Source: Mycolicibacter acidiphilus (GTDB taxonomy: Bacteria; Actinomycetota; Actinomycetes; Mycobacteriales; Mycobacteriaceae). From it: a DNA stretch of 64,000 nt. The position numbers and the translations under genes were made by a program. Location: assembly GCF_018455725.1 (NCBI RefSeq), contig NZ_JAHCLR010000003.1:223075-287074 (forward strand), written 5' to 3'. The notes under the pieces were generated by a model. That model searched no databases, had not been told where the DNA came from, and saw only the letters and a program-made list of their open reading frames with translations. The first letter of the stretch is position 1. Every line of letters starts with the position of its first letter. Below are positions 38,031-46,855 of the stretch, piece by piece.

Positions 38031-38119
38031 TCGTCTCACTTCCATTCATCGACAGATGTCTATGGGTGCAGTCTGCACAATCCATCGATGACTGTCAATA
38101 CGTATGGCATAATGTGATC
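38031..38119. promoter_or_regulatory. arsR-arsM divergent control region
   Basis: The 89-base gap contains GACA-GA-TGTC (38051-38060), a related ATGACTGTC (38088-38096), a CATAAT -10 candidate for arsR (38108-38113) and TTGACA on the minus strand (38096-38091) as a -35 for arsM. ArsR probably binds here; the exact site is inference. Confidence 0.45.
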
Positions 38120-38494
38120 ATGCCCGCTGTCACCACCTCCACTACCGTCCCGCTGCTGGCGGCCGACGTGGCAGCGTGTTGCAGCCCGCTCACCGACGGC
38201 GTGCTGGACGTGGCGGCTGCCGAGCGGCTGGCGGGCGTGCTCAAGGCGGTGGCTGAGCCGACCCGGCTGCGGCTGGTATCGCTGATCGCGGGCTATGAGG
38301 GTGCCGAGGCCTGCGTGTGCGACCTGACCGCACCGGTGGGACTGACCCAACCGACAGTGTCACACCACCTCAAAATTCTGGTCGAAGCTGGCTTGCTGGA
38401 ACGAACACAACGCGGCAAATGGGCCTATTACCGGGTGGTGCCGGCCGCCCTGGAGGCGCTGGCTGGGGTATTCGCCCGCGCTGGTCGTCACTGA
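38120..38494 (+). CDS. arsR: ArsR-family arsenic-responsive repressor
   Basis: A 124-residue winged-helix repressor: LAGVLKAVAEPTRLRLVSLI, then EACVCDLT with the metalloid-binding cysteines, then GLTQPTVSHHLKILVEAGLLERTQRGKWAYYR. Arsenite binding should release it from the divergent arsM promoter. N-terminal CCS may add a ligand. The start is ATG 38120, immediately after GATC. Confidence 0.93.
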   Translation: MPAVTTSTTVPLLAADVAACCSPLTDGVLDVAAAERLAGVLKAVAEPTRLRLVSLIAGYEGAEACVCDLTAPVGLTQPTVSHHLKILVEAGLLERTQRGKWAYYRVVPAALEALAGVFARAGRH

Positions 38495-38591
38495 GATACG
38501 GACCCGGCGCCGCAGACACGTCCGTGCGGCAGTGTTGATCGTCCGCAGCAGGTTTGAAGCCCCTGCGTGGCGCGCCTTGAACAACCGGCAG

Positions 38592-39860
38592 TCAGTGGGC
38601 CGGCTGTGAGGTGGCGGGCTTGGCGGCCCAGGCCAGACCGGCCAGTGCGGTGGCCATGCACGCGGCGACATAGCCGAACGCAACTGTCGGCGACGCAACG
38701 GTGTAGAGCAGACCGGCGATGGCGCTGGCGAGCAGATTCCCGGCGGCCTGCACGGTGGCCAGCAACCCGAACGCCGATCCGCGCACCTGCTCGGGTGCGA
38801 GCGCAGCCACCGCGGCGTGCTCGGCGGTTTCCGCGCAGCCGATGCCGATCCCGGCGGCGATGAACGCCACCGCCAGTACCGCGATCACCGGGCCGGTGAT
38901 TGCGAACAGCAGGTAGGCCACTAGGAACGCCACCACCCCGGCGCCAACGACCAGCAGCGGTCCCCGGGTGCCCAGCCGGTCGGCGAGGTGGCCGGCGGGA
39001 AAGGACACCACGGTGGCGGCGATGTTGTAGGCGGTGTAGAGCGCAAGCGCAATCTGGGTGCCCGCTTGCGTGCCATGGTCGGGGGTCAGGAGGTCGATCG
39101 CGCGCAAGATGAGCAGGGTCGCGGCGAGGTTGCCGCACTCGAATAGAGCGAACGCCCCCAGCAGTCGCCCGAGCTGTCCGCGCAACACTGGCCGGATCTG
39201 CACACGAAGCTTGCGGCGTTCCCGCACGGCGGGAAGCTTGGCCTGGCGAATCGCGTACACGATGGCAGCCGCAGCGAACAGGCCGGGGATAACCGAGAGC
39301 AGGATTGCGGTGCGTACCGAGAACACCGCCACCAGGCCCAGCGCGAGCAGCGGCCCCAGGATCGCGCCGAGGTTGTCCATCATGCGCTCAAACCCGTAGG
39401 CGCGCCCATAGGCGGCGGCCGGGACGACATCGGCGAGCAGCGCGTTGCGCGCTGGAACCCGCAGACCCCGGGCGGCCCAGGCCCCACCGCGCAGCAAGCC
39501 AGCGGTGACCACGCTGCCGGCCGTCCCGATCAGCGACGAGAGCACCGCGGTGGCGGTGTAGCCGCCGACCGCCACCCGGCGGCGACGGCCGACGTCATCG
39601 GCCAGCGGGCCACCCAGGAATCGGCCGGCCCCGGCGAGCCCATCGGAAATCCCCTCGATTAGCCCCAGCGCCGACGCGGGCGCACCGAGAGTGCCAGTGA
39701 CCAGGCTGGCCATCAGCGCGGTCGGTACCTCATGTCCGACATCGGCCAGCAGACTCGCCATGCCGATCCCGCCGACCCCCCGCGTCATCCAGACCGGCCG
39801 CGACCCCGCGGCGTTCTGCACGGTCTGGATCGGATCGGGGTCCCCACCCTGTTGTGTCAC
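38592..39860 (-). CDS. MFS transporter of the arsenic module
   Basis: A 422-residue major facilitator with about twelve helices. It starts at GTG 39860 (TQQGGDPDPIQTVQNAAGSRPVWMTRG); the longer frame upstream is basic and non-membrane. Motifs include GLIEGISDGLAGAGRFLGGPLADDVGRRR (the MFS loop 2-3 motif) and GHLADRLGTRG. It is convergent with arsR. Substrates are unknown; placement suggests an arsenic compound or related toxic product. Confidence 0.8.
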   Translation of the reverse strand: MTQQGGDPDPIQTVQNAAGSRPVWMTRGVGGIGMASLLADVGHEVPTALMASLVTGTLGAPASALGLIEGISDGLAGAGRFLGGPLADDVGRRRRVAVGGYTATAVLSSLIGTAGSVVTAGLLRGGAWAARGLRVPARNALLADVVPAAAYGRAYGFERMMDNLGAILGPLLALGLVAVFSVRTAILLSVIPGLFAAAAIVYAIRQAKLPAVRERRKLRVQIRPVLRGQLGRLLGAFALFECGNLAATLLILRAIDLLTPDHGTQAGTQIALALYTAYNIAATVVSFPAGHLADRLGTRGPLLVVGAGVVAFLVAYLLFAITGPVIAVLAVAFIAAGIGIGCAETAEHAAVAALAPEQVRGSAFGLLATVQAAGNLLASAIAGLLYTVASPTVAFGYVAACMATALAGLAWAAKPATSQPAH

Positions 39861-40146
39861 CCGCTGCGCTCCTCTGATCACCGAATCCCTGCAGACAACA
39901 GGGCCAACTCGCCGAGCTCGCGAGAACCCCAGCCCCGCGCGGCGTGCAGCGAGAATCCTCGCGAGCGTAACCCTCGGGCTGAGGGCCGTTGGGGTCGACA
40001 ACCACCAGGCATCGACGGTCCCCACCGACTAAATTCTGCTGATTTGAGCATCGGTCCCTGTTGCCAGGCTGAGGCGATCTGCGGGCAGTTCGGCTCCGAC
40101 GACATAGTGCGCTTCCTGTCGGAGCCTCTTCGTAGGCTCCATCACT

Positions 40147-42063
40147 GTGACGACTGACGATCCGTATCTACCCTTAGCGTTCTCGTTGGCTTCCAGCCCG
40201 GGCGCGTACGCGGTGCTGGCTGGCGCCGGTATCTCGAAGGGCGCTGGCCTACCTTCGGCGTGGGACATCGTGGTCGACCTGGTCCGCCAGATCGCGCAAC
40301 GAGACAAGGCCGCGATCACTATCAACGACACCAACGCCGAACAGTGGTATTCGGACAACTACGGCAAGGCGCTCACGTACAGCAGCGTCATTGAAGAGGT
40401 CGCCCGGACGCCACATGAGCGGCAGGCTCTGCTGCGGGGCTACTTCGAACCTGCCGACGAAGAGACTCAGGCAATCGTCCCCAAACCGTCACCAGCACAT
40501 CGAGCGATCGCACAGCTCGTAGAGATGGGAATCATCAGAGTGATCGTGACGATGAACTTCGATCGACTCTTCGAACAGGCACTCGCGGAACGGGGCATCC
40601 AGCCGACCATCGTTGCGACCGAAGCCGACGCCCAGGGAGTGGGACCACTTCGCCTGGTCCAGGCTTGTGTCATCCATCTGCACGGCGATTACCTCAACCC
40701 GACCTCGATGCTCAACACTGAGGCCGAACTCAGGGGCTACCCCCCGCACATGGGCCAGCTGCTCACCCACATCCTGGGCGACTACGGCCTACTCGCAGCG
40801 GGCTGGTCAGTAACGCATGACATCGCACTGCGTGAGGCCGCTGCGGCCCACTGCACCAACCGCTTCAGCCTTGGATGGATCGAACCGGGCCAAATCACAG
40901 ACGCCGCCCGTGAACTCATCGACACCCGCTCTGCGACCGTCCTTAGCACCACCGCCGATGACGCGTTCGCGCGCCTCGCGGATCAGATCATTGCGATCCG
41001 CGAAAAGCGGGCCCGGCACCCCCTAACAGTGCAGGTCGCCGCCAGCCGTATCAAACGCCAACTCGACGGCCAACGACCAGCAATCAGTGCGCACGACATG
41101 CTGGCCGACGAATTGACTCGGCTCCGCCAACAACCGGCATTCGCCCTCACCGACTACAACGGCAATGATCAAGGCCGCTTCGAGCAACTACTGAGCCAAG
41201 TCATCGAAGCCAGCCGGGTACCCGCGGCGGCTATCGCAGTGCTGGCCTACTGGGGGGAATCGACAACCGACCGGTGGTGGACGCCCGACTTGCAGCGCTT
41301 CGCCCGCCCAGCCCCACAGAGTGGGAGTTTGTGGCTGATCAACCTCCCCCTCGTCGCTGCTTCGATTCTGTTCTATTCAGCCGGCGTGGCCAGCGTGGCG
41401 GCACAGGACTACACACGCGTGGCGAGATTGTTCGGCCTCGATGGGGAGCCAATCAGCAGTATTGGCGGTCCTGCACCCCTCATGACGATGCTGGCGCCGA
41501 ATCCTGGCGCGACAGGGTTGAGCGAACCTGACCACCACGATGCGGTGGCCACGGTACTAACGGAAGCGTTGGGAGTTGGTGGCGACGTTGTTGACGACGC
41601 CTGGCAACTATTCGAAATCGTGCGACTGGCAAAGCAACTGATGAACGACACTGACGTCGCTGCTGCCGCAGTCGCACTCGCAAGCGCGGATCGGCGCGCC
41701 GAAGCCACGCGAGAACACGACCCGGCAGCAATAGCCACCGCCGCGAGGGAGAAGCGCGAAATCCTCGACCAGGTCGCGTTCCGATGTCATCCGACCGGTC
41801 TGCACTTGCTGGCCGCAGACAAGTCCTACGCCGCTGGCGCCGGTCGGCGGTGGGGTTCTCCTAGCGCCGAACGGCTCGCCGCCGAAGTAAACCGCGAAGG
41901 ACAACTGCACCCGCTGGTAATTGCGTTCGATGCCGAACCCGTCAACATCGAACTAGCTCTGCACGCTGTAAGCCGTGCTGTGGGGGAAGCCGCCGAAAAG
42001 CACCCGGCCAACTGGGTTAGCGGCATTCTGCCCAACGAGATCTGGCTGGACACCAACCACTGA
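40147..42063 (+). CDS. SIR2-domain protein, candidate antiphage NADase effector
   Basis: The 638-residue protein has an N-terminal SIR2 domain: GAGIS at 26-30 followed by KGAGLPSAW, Asn137 in MNFDRLFE, His179 in IHLHGDY and GWSVTHDIALREA near 219. Bacterial SIR2 domains in Thoeris, DSR and SIR2-HerA systems destroy NAD+ on phage infection. Residues from about 290 onward form a large domain I do not recognise and presumably sense the trigger. Start GTG 40147; the 286-base gap before it shows no other gene. It lies at the cargo end of the Tn7-like element, a common place for defence genes. Confidence 0.8.
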   Translation: MTTDDPYLPLAFSLASSPGAYAVLAGAGISKGAGLPSAWDIVVDLVRQIAQRDKAAITINDTNAEQWYSDNYGKALTYSSVIEEVARTPHERQALLRGYFEPADEETQAIVPKPSPAHRAIAQLVEMGIIRVIVTMNFDRLFEQALAERGIQPTIVATEADAQGVGPLRLVQACVIHLHGDYLNPTSMLNTEAELRGYPPHMGQLLTHILGDYGLLAAGWSVTHDIALREAAAAHCTNRFSLGWIEPGQITDAARELIDTRSATVLSTTADDAFARLADQIIAIREKRARHPLTVQVAASRIKRQLDGQRPAISAHDMLADELTRLRQQPAFALTDYNGNDQGRFEQLLSQVIEASRVPAAAIAVLAYWGESTTDRWWTPDLQRFARPAPQSGSLWLINLPLVAASILFYSAGVASVAAQDYTRVARLFGLDGEPISSIGGPAPLMTMLAPNPGATGLSEPDHHDAVATVLTEALGVGGDVVDDAWQLFEIVRLAKQLMNDTDVAAAAVALASADRRAEATREHDPAAIATAAREKREILDQVAFRCHPTGLHLLAADKSYAAGAGRRWGSPSAERLAAEVNREGQLHPLVIAFDAEPVNIELALHAVSRAVGEAAEKHPANWVSGILPNEIWLDTNH

Positions 42064-42105
42064 AACGCATCCGAAGTTGGGCTCTGCGCACGAGGAGCTG
42101 GTTCC

Positions 42106-42456
42106 GTGAAATACATTGATAAAGATCGCATCGTCGAGTTAACAGCACGCAATGTCACCGCATTATTGGCCAAGTTGGACGATCGAGCCTCAACACGCAG
42201 GCTAGTAGCTCCCGCTGGCAACCTCGTGGTCCAGGCCGTCGAAGACGACAATGTGCGTGCCAGCGAGACCGCAATCCGAGCAGCCAGCTCCCAAGTAGTC
42301 GTGCTGCTAATCCGAGACGAGCTTTGGCGTCTTGCTATACCCGGAACGACAGTGATAGTGGCTGGATTCGAAGTACGGTCAGTGCCCGACGAATCCCACT
42401 ACGGGGATCGTCCGCCAGGGGCGGTCTACATGCCTGAATCGCGAATCAGCTGGTAG
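42106..42456 (+). CDS. Small unknown protein following the SIR2 gene
   Basis: A 116-residue protein starting at GTG 42106 with GAGGAG nine bases upstream. It has an N-terminal helical part (DKDRIVELTARNVTALLAKLDD) and a beta-rich C-terminal part (VVVLLIRDELWRLAIPGTTVIVAGFEVRSV). No family is recognised. It follows the SIR2 gene by 42 bases on the same strand, so a two-gene unit is likely, with this protein as sensor, regulator or inhibitor. Confidence 0.6.
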   Translation: MKYIDKDRIVELTARNVTALLAKLDDRASTRRLVAPAGNLVVQAVEDDNVRASETAIRAASSQVVVLLIRDELWRLAIPGTTVIVAGFEVRSVPDESHYGDRPPGAVYMPESRISW

Positions 42457-42594
42457 AGCGCAAAATCCGGGGCGCGGGTAGCACTGAAAGGTGGAAAAGC
42501 GACCGTCCACAACACCTCACCGACAGCGCTACGTGTCGCCGTGGGGCGGACAAGCGCCGTAGCCCCGTGGGGACGGTGTCCGCCATGCGATCAC

Positions 42595-42699
42595 CGATCT
42601 GAGGATTCCGACACGGTAGTGAGAACGCCCGCACGACACGCTGGCGAGAATCCCCAGGTCGCCGGCTCTCAGATCCGACAGGATCGGTGACTTCCTACA
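42595..42699. repeat. Transposon right end with CGTGTCG repeats
   Basis: Read inward from TGTAGGAA (42699-42692), CGTGTCG recurs at 42640-42634 and 42615-42609, with a CTGTCGG-like copy at 42682-42676. These match the left-end repeats and are probable TnsB sites. The 42,457-42,691 stretch carries no gene. Confidence 0.68.
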
Positions 42700-42704
42700 C
42701 TAAC
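42700..42704. repeat. Right copy of 5-bp target-site duplication (CTAAC)
   Basis: Identical to 22126-22130. Its first three bases (CTA) are the TAG stop codon of the GNAT gene on the minus strand, which insertion therefore left intact. Confidence 0.93.
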
Positions 42705-43209
42705 GTGACGAACGGCCGACGAGTGCGCGCGCATCGTCCATCAACAGCAGCAGGTGCAGCGGATCCGTCGGCGATGCCTCGAAATCGAAATGCCGGTAGA
42801 ACGCGCGGGCCTCGTCGTGCAGGGCGTGCACCAGTAGCGCCCGGACGCCGATCAGGTCGGCCGCCTGCACGCTGCGGACGATCGCATCCCGCAGCAGGTG
42901 CTTTCCGAGGCCTTTCCCCCGCTCCGCACGGTCGACCGCCAGACGGGAGAGCAGGATGACCGGCACCAGATCAGGCACATTGCGGCGGACCCGCCCCGGC
43001 GCGGAACTGCGTTCCACCGAAGCCGATGCCAGCGCATAGAAGCCGACCACCCGGCCATCGCGGCACGTCACGAAACAACGGGACACGCCCCGCAGATGGT
43101 TGAGCAGCGCGCGAGAGCGCAGGTACGCATCCAGACTCGATTCGCCGCTGTCGAACGCGGCGACGTCGTCGTCCTCGCGGATCGGGCGCGGAGTGCTGTA
43201 GCCGCTCAC
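42700..43209 (-). CDS. GNAT acetyltransferase toxin (TacT-like)
   Basis: A 169-residue N-acetyltransferase with acetyl-CoA motif LAVDRAERGKGLGKHLLRDAI and the C-terminal YRHFDFEASPTDPLHLLLLM typical of GNAT toxins that acetylate aminoacyl-tRNA. The adjacent upstream gene is a DUF1778 antitoxin, overlapping by 4 bases, which identifies a TacAT-type toxin-antitoxin pair. The TAG stop sits in the transposon target duplication. Confidence 0.9.
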   Translation of the reverse strand: MSGYSTPRPIREDDDVAAFDSGESSLDAYLRSRALLNHLRGVSRCFVTCRDGRVVGFYALASASVERSSAPGRVRRNVPDLVPVILLSRLAVDRAERGKGLGKHLLRDAIVRSVQAADLIGVRALLVHALHDEARAFYRHFDFEASPTDPLHLLLLMDDARALVGRSSR

Positions 43210-43481
43210 GCTCCGCCGTCGAACACAGACTGTTCGCCGAAGAGCTTCTCCAGCGACGCCTTGTGCGACACCGGCCGGTCCAACACGGCCAGAAAATCAG
43301 CCCAGGTCCCGTCGTCAAGGACGAACAGTCGGCGATCCGCCAGTACATCGCGGGCGTGCGCCAGCGTCGCGGTCACCGTGAAATTCGTCAGGTCCGTCCC
43401 CTCGACCTCTGCGGCTCTGCGGATCAGCGCATCCTGCTCGGCGGTCAGTCGCACGGCGAACCGCTCCGTTTTCACAGCCAT
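43206..43481 (-). CDS. DUF1778 (TacA-like) antitoxin
   Basis: A 91-residue protein: MAVKTERFAVRLTAEQDALIRRAAEVEGTDLTNFTVTATLAHARDVL is the RHH-fold DUF1778 N-terminus, and the C-terminal FLAVLDRP...LEKLFGEQSVFD wraps the toxin. It would neutralise the GNAT toxin and repress the pair. ATG 43481 is chosen; the longer frame upstream is antisense to the hydrolase gene. Confidence 0.9.
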   Translation of the reverse strand: MAVKTERFAVRLTAEQDALIRRAAEVEGTDLTNFTVTATLAHARDVLADRRLFVLDDGTWADFLAVLDRPVSHKASLEKLFGEQSVFDGGA

Positions 43482-43512
43482 CCGTCGATTGTGTGCCTGA
43501 TAGGCGCACTGG

Positions 43513-44394
43513 TCAATCGTTTTCCTGCAGCAGTTCCCGCACCACGGCGGTGACCAGGTCCGGCCGGTCGATCGGCACCAGGTGGCCGGTGCGGTCGGCC
43601 GGCACGAGCCTCCCCCGCGGGAACCGCCGGGCCAGCGCCGCGTGGGCGGCGTCGATCCGATGGGCGTAGGTGGGCGGCAGGCCGGTCCGGTCACGCGGCA
43701 CCACCACCCGCACCGGAATGTCCGGCACCGGGCCGTCGGCCAGGGCCGCCGCCGTCTCGGTGACGTACCGGTCGAAGCGCGGCATGGCCCGGGCGAGCTG
43801 CCAGATCGATCGCGGGTCGTTGCACGCCCGGTATGCATAATCCAGGCCCGCGGCACTGGCCTGCGGGCCGGCGGTGTACCGCGCGAACCTGCGACCGAGG
43901 CGACCCCGCAACAAGCCCAGCCGGGCGGCCAGCGCTCCCGCAGCCAGCTGAACGGCACCGAGACTCAGCCGCAGGAACTGCAGCCCGCGGGGCTCGTCGG
44001 GCATCGCGCAGGTCGGGTCCAGCAGCACCAGACCAGCGACCCGCCCGGGATGGCGCACGGCGAACATCTCCGCGACCAGCCCGCCCGCCGACCAGCCCAC
44101 GACCGTCACCGGCGCCGCGCAGCCCGTCGCGTCGAGCACCGCGGCCAGGTCGTCGGCCATCGCCGCGACGCTGCGCCGGGGAGCGCCGCCGAGGCTCCCG
44201 CTGCCGGCCCGGTCATAGGTCAGCACGGTCGCGAAGCCGGCCAACGCATCCTCCAGGGCCGCACCGAAGCCCATCGCCGTCGTCCCCTCGCCGGCCCCGC
44301 CGGCTTCCAGCACCACGGTCGGCCCTTGTCCGCGCACCTGCACGCGCAGCGCCCGTTTCCCCACGTCGACCAGGCGGCACTGCGACGGACTCAC
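43513..44394 (-). CDS. Alpha/beta hydrolase
   Basis: A 293-residue hydrolase with LEAGGAGEG (oxyanion), the nucleophile elbow VVGWSAGGLVAE (Ser about 104) and a late His in DRTGHLVPIDRPDLV. GTG 44394 (SPSQCRLVDVG) is preferred because the TTG at 44427 lies inside the divergent channel gene. The substrate is unknown. Confidence 0.85.
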   Translation of the reverse strand: MSPSQCRLVDVGKRALRVQVRGQGPTVVLEAGGAGEGTTAMGFGAALEDALAGFATVLTYDRAGSGSLGGAPRRSVAAMADDLAAVLDATGCAAPVTVVGWSAGGLVAEMFAVRHPGRVAGLVLLDPTCAMPDEPRGLQFLRLSLGAVQLAAGALAARLGLLRGRLGRRFARYTAGPQASAAGLDYAYRACNDPRSIWQLARAMPRFDRYVTETAAALADGPVPDIPVRVVVPRDRTGLPPTYAHRIDAAHAALARRFPRGRLVPADRTGHLVPIDRPDLVTAVVRELLQEND

Positions 44395-44417
44395 GGCCCC
44401 GACCCTAATCTGGATCG

Positions 44418-45173
44418 GTGCCGACAACCTCGCTGGACCGCTGGGAGCGCAGCGCCGAGTGGCCGATGGCCGCGATCGCCCTGGTGTTCCTGGCCGCGTA
44501 CTCGATCCGGGTGCTCGTTCAGCCGCAGGGCTGGCTCACACACGTCATCGACGCCCTAACGGTGGTGACGTGGCTGGCGTTCGCGATCGACTACGGCGCC
44601 CGGCTGTGGCTGGCACCGAACCGCCGGCGCTGGTTCGTACGGCATCTGCTGGACCTGGCGGTCGTCGCGCTGCCGCTGCTGCAACCGCTGCGGGTCGTGC
44701 GGCTGATCATCCTGGTCGGCGCCCTGCAGAAGACGATCGGCAACGCCATCCACGGTCGCGTCACGATCTACACGCTGGCCAGCGCCGCCCTCGTCATCTA
44801 CGTGGCGTCGCTGGCCGAACTGCAGGTGGAGCGGCACGACCCGCACGCCACGATCAACACGTTCGGCAAGGCGCTGTTCTGGGCAATCACGACGGTGACC
44901 ACCGTCGGGTACGGCTTCGAGCATCCGACCACCCCCACCGGCCGGCTGATCGCGGCGCTGCTGATGATCGGCGGCATCAGCCTGGTCGGGATGGTCACCG
45001 CCACCGTCGCATCCTGGATCGTCCGGCGGGCCGGCGCGCAGGGTTCGGCGCAGCCGGCGGTCACCGCCGCACACATCGAAGAACTGCGCAGTGAGATCCG
45101 TGCGCTGCATGCGCACCTGCGCGCGGCCGGGGCGGTGCCCACCCAGCCGGAACCGCCCGGAACAACCGGCTGA
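44418..45173 (+). CDS. Voltage-gated-type potassium channel family protein
   Basis: A 251-residue protein with about five N-terminal and pore-flanking helices and the K+ selectivity filter TTVTTVGYG (about residues 157-165), followed by the last membrane helix and a cytoplasmic tail (VTAAHIEELRSEIRALHAHLR) that may be a coiled coil. It would conduct K+ across the inner membrane. An Arg-containing helix (LRVVRLIIL) resembles a voltage-sensor segment. Confidence 0.9.
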   Translation: MPTTSLDRWERSAEWPMAAIALVFLAAYSIRVLVQPQGWLTHVIDALTVVTWLAFAIDYGARLWLAPNRRRWFVRHLLDLAVVALPLLQPLRVVRLIILVGALQKTIGNAIHGRVTIYTLASAALVIYVASLAELQVERHDPHATINTFGKALFWAITTVTTVGYGFEHPTTPTGRLIAALLMIGGISLVGMVTATVASWIVRRAGAQGSAQPAVTAAHIEELRSEIRALHAHLRAAGAVPTQPEPPGTTG

Positions 45174-45191
45174 TCCGTTACCCTCGCACCG

Positions 45192-46667
45192 ATGTCACAC
45201 GCCCCCGACCCCCACTTGGCGCCGCCGGCCCAACTCGCCCGCGAAGACGAGGGCTACCACAAGGGCCTGGCGCCGCGGCAGCTGCAGATGATCGCGCTCG
45301 GCGGCGCGATCGGCACCGGCCTGTTCCTCGGCGCCGGCGGGCGGCTCGCCTCGGCCGGGCCGGGCCTGTTCCTGATCTACGCGATCTGCGGCGGGTTCGT
45401 GTTCCTGATCCTGCGGGCCCTGGGCGAACTGGTGCTGCACCGCCCGTCGTCGGGGTCGTTCGTCTCCTACGCCCGGGAATTCTTCGGGGAGAAAACGGCT
45501 TTCGTCGCCGGCTGGCTGTACTTCCTGAACTGGTCGATGACCGGAATCGTCGACACCACCGCGATCGCCAGCTACTTCCACTACTGGCATCTGTTCGATG
45601 TGATCCCGCAGTGGACGCTGGCCCTGGCGGCGCTGCTGGCGGTGCTGGCGATGAACCTGATCTCGGTGAAGCTGTTCGGGGAGCTGGAGTTCTGGGCGGC
45701 GCTGATCAAGGTCGTCGCACTGATGACGTTCCTGGTGGTCGGCACCATCTTCCTCGGCGGCCGCTACACGGTCGACGGCCAGAGCACCGGCCTGCACCTG
45801 TGGAGTGAGAACGGCGGGTTCCTGCCGACCGGACTGCTGCCGCTGATCCTGGTCACCTCGGGGGTGGTGTTCTCCTATGCCGGAGTCGAACTGGTCGGCA
45901 CCGCGGCCGGCGAGACCCCCGATCCGGGGAAGATCATGCCGCGGGCGATCAACTCGGTGGTGGCCCGCATCGGCGTGTTCTACGTCGGATCCGTGGTGCT
46001 GCTGTCGCTGCTACTGCCCTACACCTCCTATAAGGAGCACGAGAGCCCGTTCGTCACGTTCTTCTCCAAGATCGGGTTCACCGGCGCCGGCAGCCTGATG
46101 AACCTGGTGGTGCTCACCGCGGCGTTCTCCAGCCTGAACGCCGGGCTGTACTCGACCGGACGCATCCTGCGGTCGATGGCGGTCAACGGCAGCGGGCCGG
46201 CGTTCACCGGCCGGATGTCACGCAACGGGGTGCCCTACGGCGGCATCCTGCTGACCGGTGCGGTCGGTTTTCTCGGGGTGGTACTCAACGCCGTCAAGCC
46301 GGGACAGGCGTTCGAGATCGTGTTGAACATCGCCGCGCTCGGGGTGATGGCGGCCTGGGCGACGATTGTGGCCTGCCAGTTGCGATTCCACCGGCTGACG
46401 AAGTCCGGCGTGCTGACCCGCCCGTCGTTCCAGATGCCACTGGCTCCCTACAGCGGCTACGCGACGCTACTGTTCCTGGCCAGTGTGCTGGTGCTGATGA
46501 TCTTCGACGAGCGCAGCGGCCCGTTCGTGCGCGCAGTGCTGCTCATCGGCACCCCGGCACTGATCGTCGGCTGGTTCCTGGTGCGCAGCCGGGTGCTGAC
46601 CCTGGCCGGACAGGCCGCCGCCGAACCGGACCGGCCCACCGCGGCGCTCTGCGAATCGGAAGAGTGA
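45192..46667 (+). CDS. Amino-acid permease (AnsP2-like, APC family)
   Basis: A 491-residue permease with about twelve helices and the APC start [47 protein letters not shown] and [13 protein letters not shown] are typical of the L-asparagine permease/GabP group. M. tuberculosis has ansP2 (Rv0346c) near dnaK, supporting an asparagine role, though substrate cannot be proved. Confidence 0.9.
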   Translation: MSHAPDPHLAPPAQLAREDEGYHKGLAPRQLQMIALGGAIGTGLFLGAGGRLASAGPGLFLIYAICGGFVFLILRALGELVLHRPSSGSFVSYAREFFGEKTAFVAGWLYFLNWSMTGIVDTTAIASYFHYWHLFDVIPQWTLALAALLAVLAMNLISVKLFGELEFWAALIKVVALMTFLVVGTIFLGGRYTVDGQSTGLHLWSENGGFLPTGLLPLILVTSGVVFSYAGVELVGTAAGETPDPGKIMPRAINSVVARIGVFYVGSVVLLSLLLPYTSYKEHESPFVTFFSKIGFTGAGSLMNLVVLTAAFSSLNAGLYSTGRILRSMAVNGSGPAFTGRMSRNGVPYGGILLTGAVGFLGVVLNAVKPGQAFEIVLNIAALGVMAAWATIVACQLRFHRLTKSGVLTRPSFQMPLAPYSGYATLLFLASVLVLMIFDERSGPFVRAVLLIGTPALIVGWFLVRSRVLTLAGQAAAEPDRPTAALCESEE

Positions 46668-46855
46668 AAGCCATGTCCCGCAACCGTTATGCCGCCCGGC
46701 CACCGCTGTACGGGATGGTGCTGATCTTCCTGGCGATCGCGACCGTCGCCGTCACCGCCTACCTGCACGCCGGCGGCTGGTCGCTGGTCGGCTACGGAGC
46801 CGCGGCGGTGCTCGCGGTCACGGGTTTCGCACTGGCGTTCCGCGACTTCTCGTGA
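46664..46855 (+). CDS. Small two-helix membrane protein after the permease
   Basis: A 63-residue protein from GTG 46664 (overlapping the permease stop as GTGA), or 60 residues from ATG 46673. Two hydrophobic segments, [19 protein letters not shown] and [19 protein letters not shown], make a hairpin. The convergent amidase overlaps its last 38 bases. Function unknown; coupling suggests a permease accessory. Confidence 0.6.
   Translation: MKAMSRNRYAARPPLYGMVLIFLAIATVAVTAYLHAGGWSLVGYGAAAVLAVTGFALAFRDFS

Larger units (their letters stand above)
22131..42699 (+). mobile_element. Complete Tn7-like transposon, 20,569 bp, with copper, arsenic and SIR2 cargo
   Basis: The element begins TGTAGGAA at 22131 and ends TTCCTACA at 42699, an 8-base terminal inverted repeat with the TGT/ACA tips of Tn7-like elements, flanked by identical CTAAC. 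Next to the left end lie tnsA, tnsB, tnsC and one tniQ, overlapping and on one strand. Cargo runs from about 28,350 to 42,456. No Cas12k or Cascade gene is present, so it is not a CRISPR-associated transposon. Intact transposase genes, perfect duplications and clean ends suggest a fairly recent insertion. The host site lies between the dnaK promoter and a GNAT toxin gene. Confidence 0.94.

Noticed and set aside
22131-42699. CRISPR-associated transposon (CAST)
   Set aside because: No Cas12k, Cas5-8 or repeat-spacer array is present; TniQ is large and tnsA is separate.
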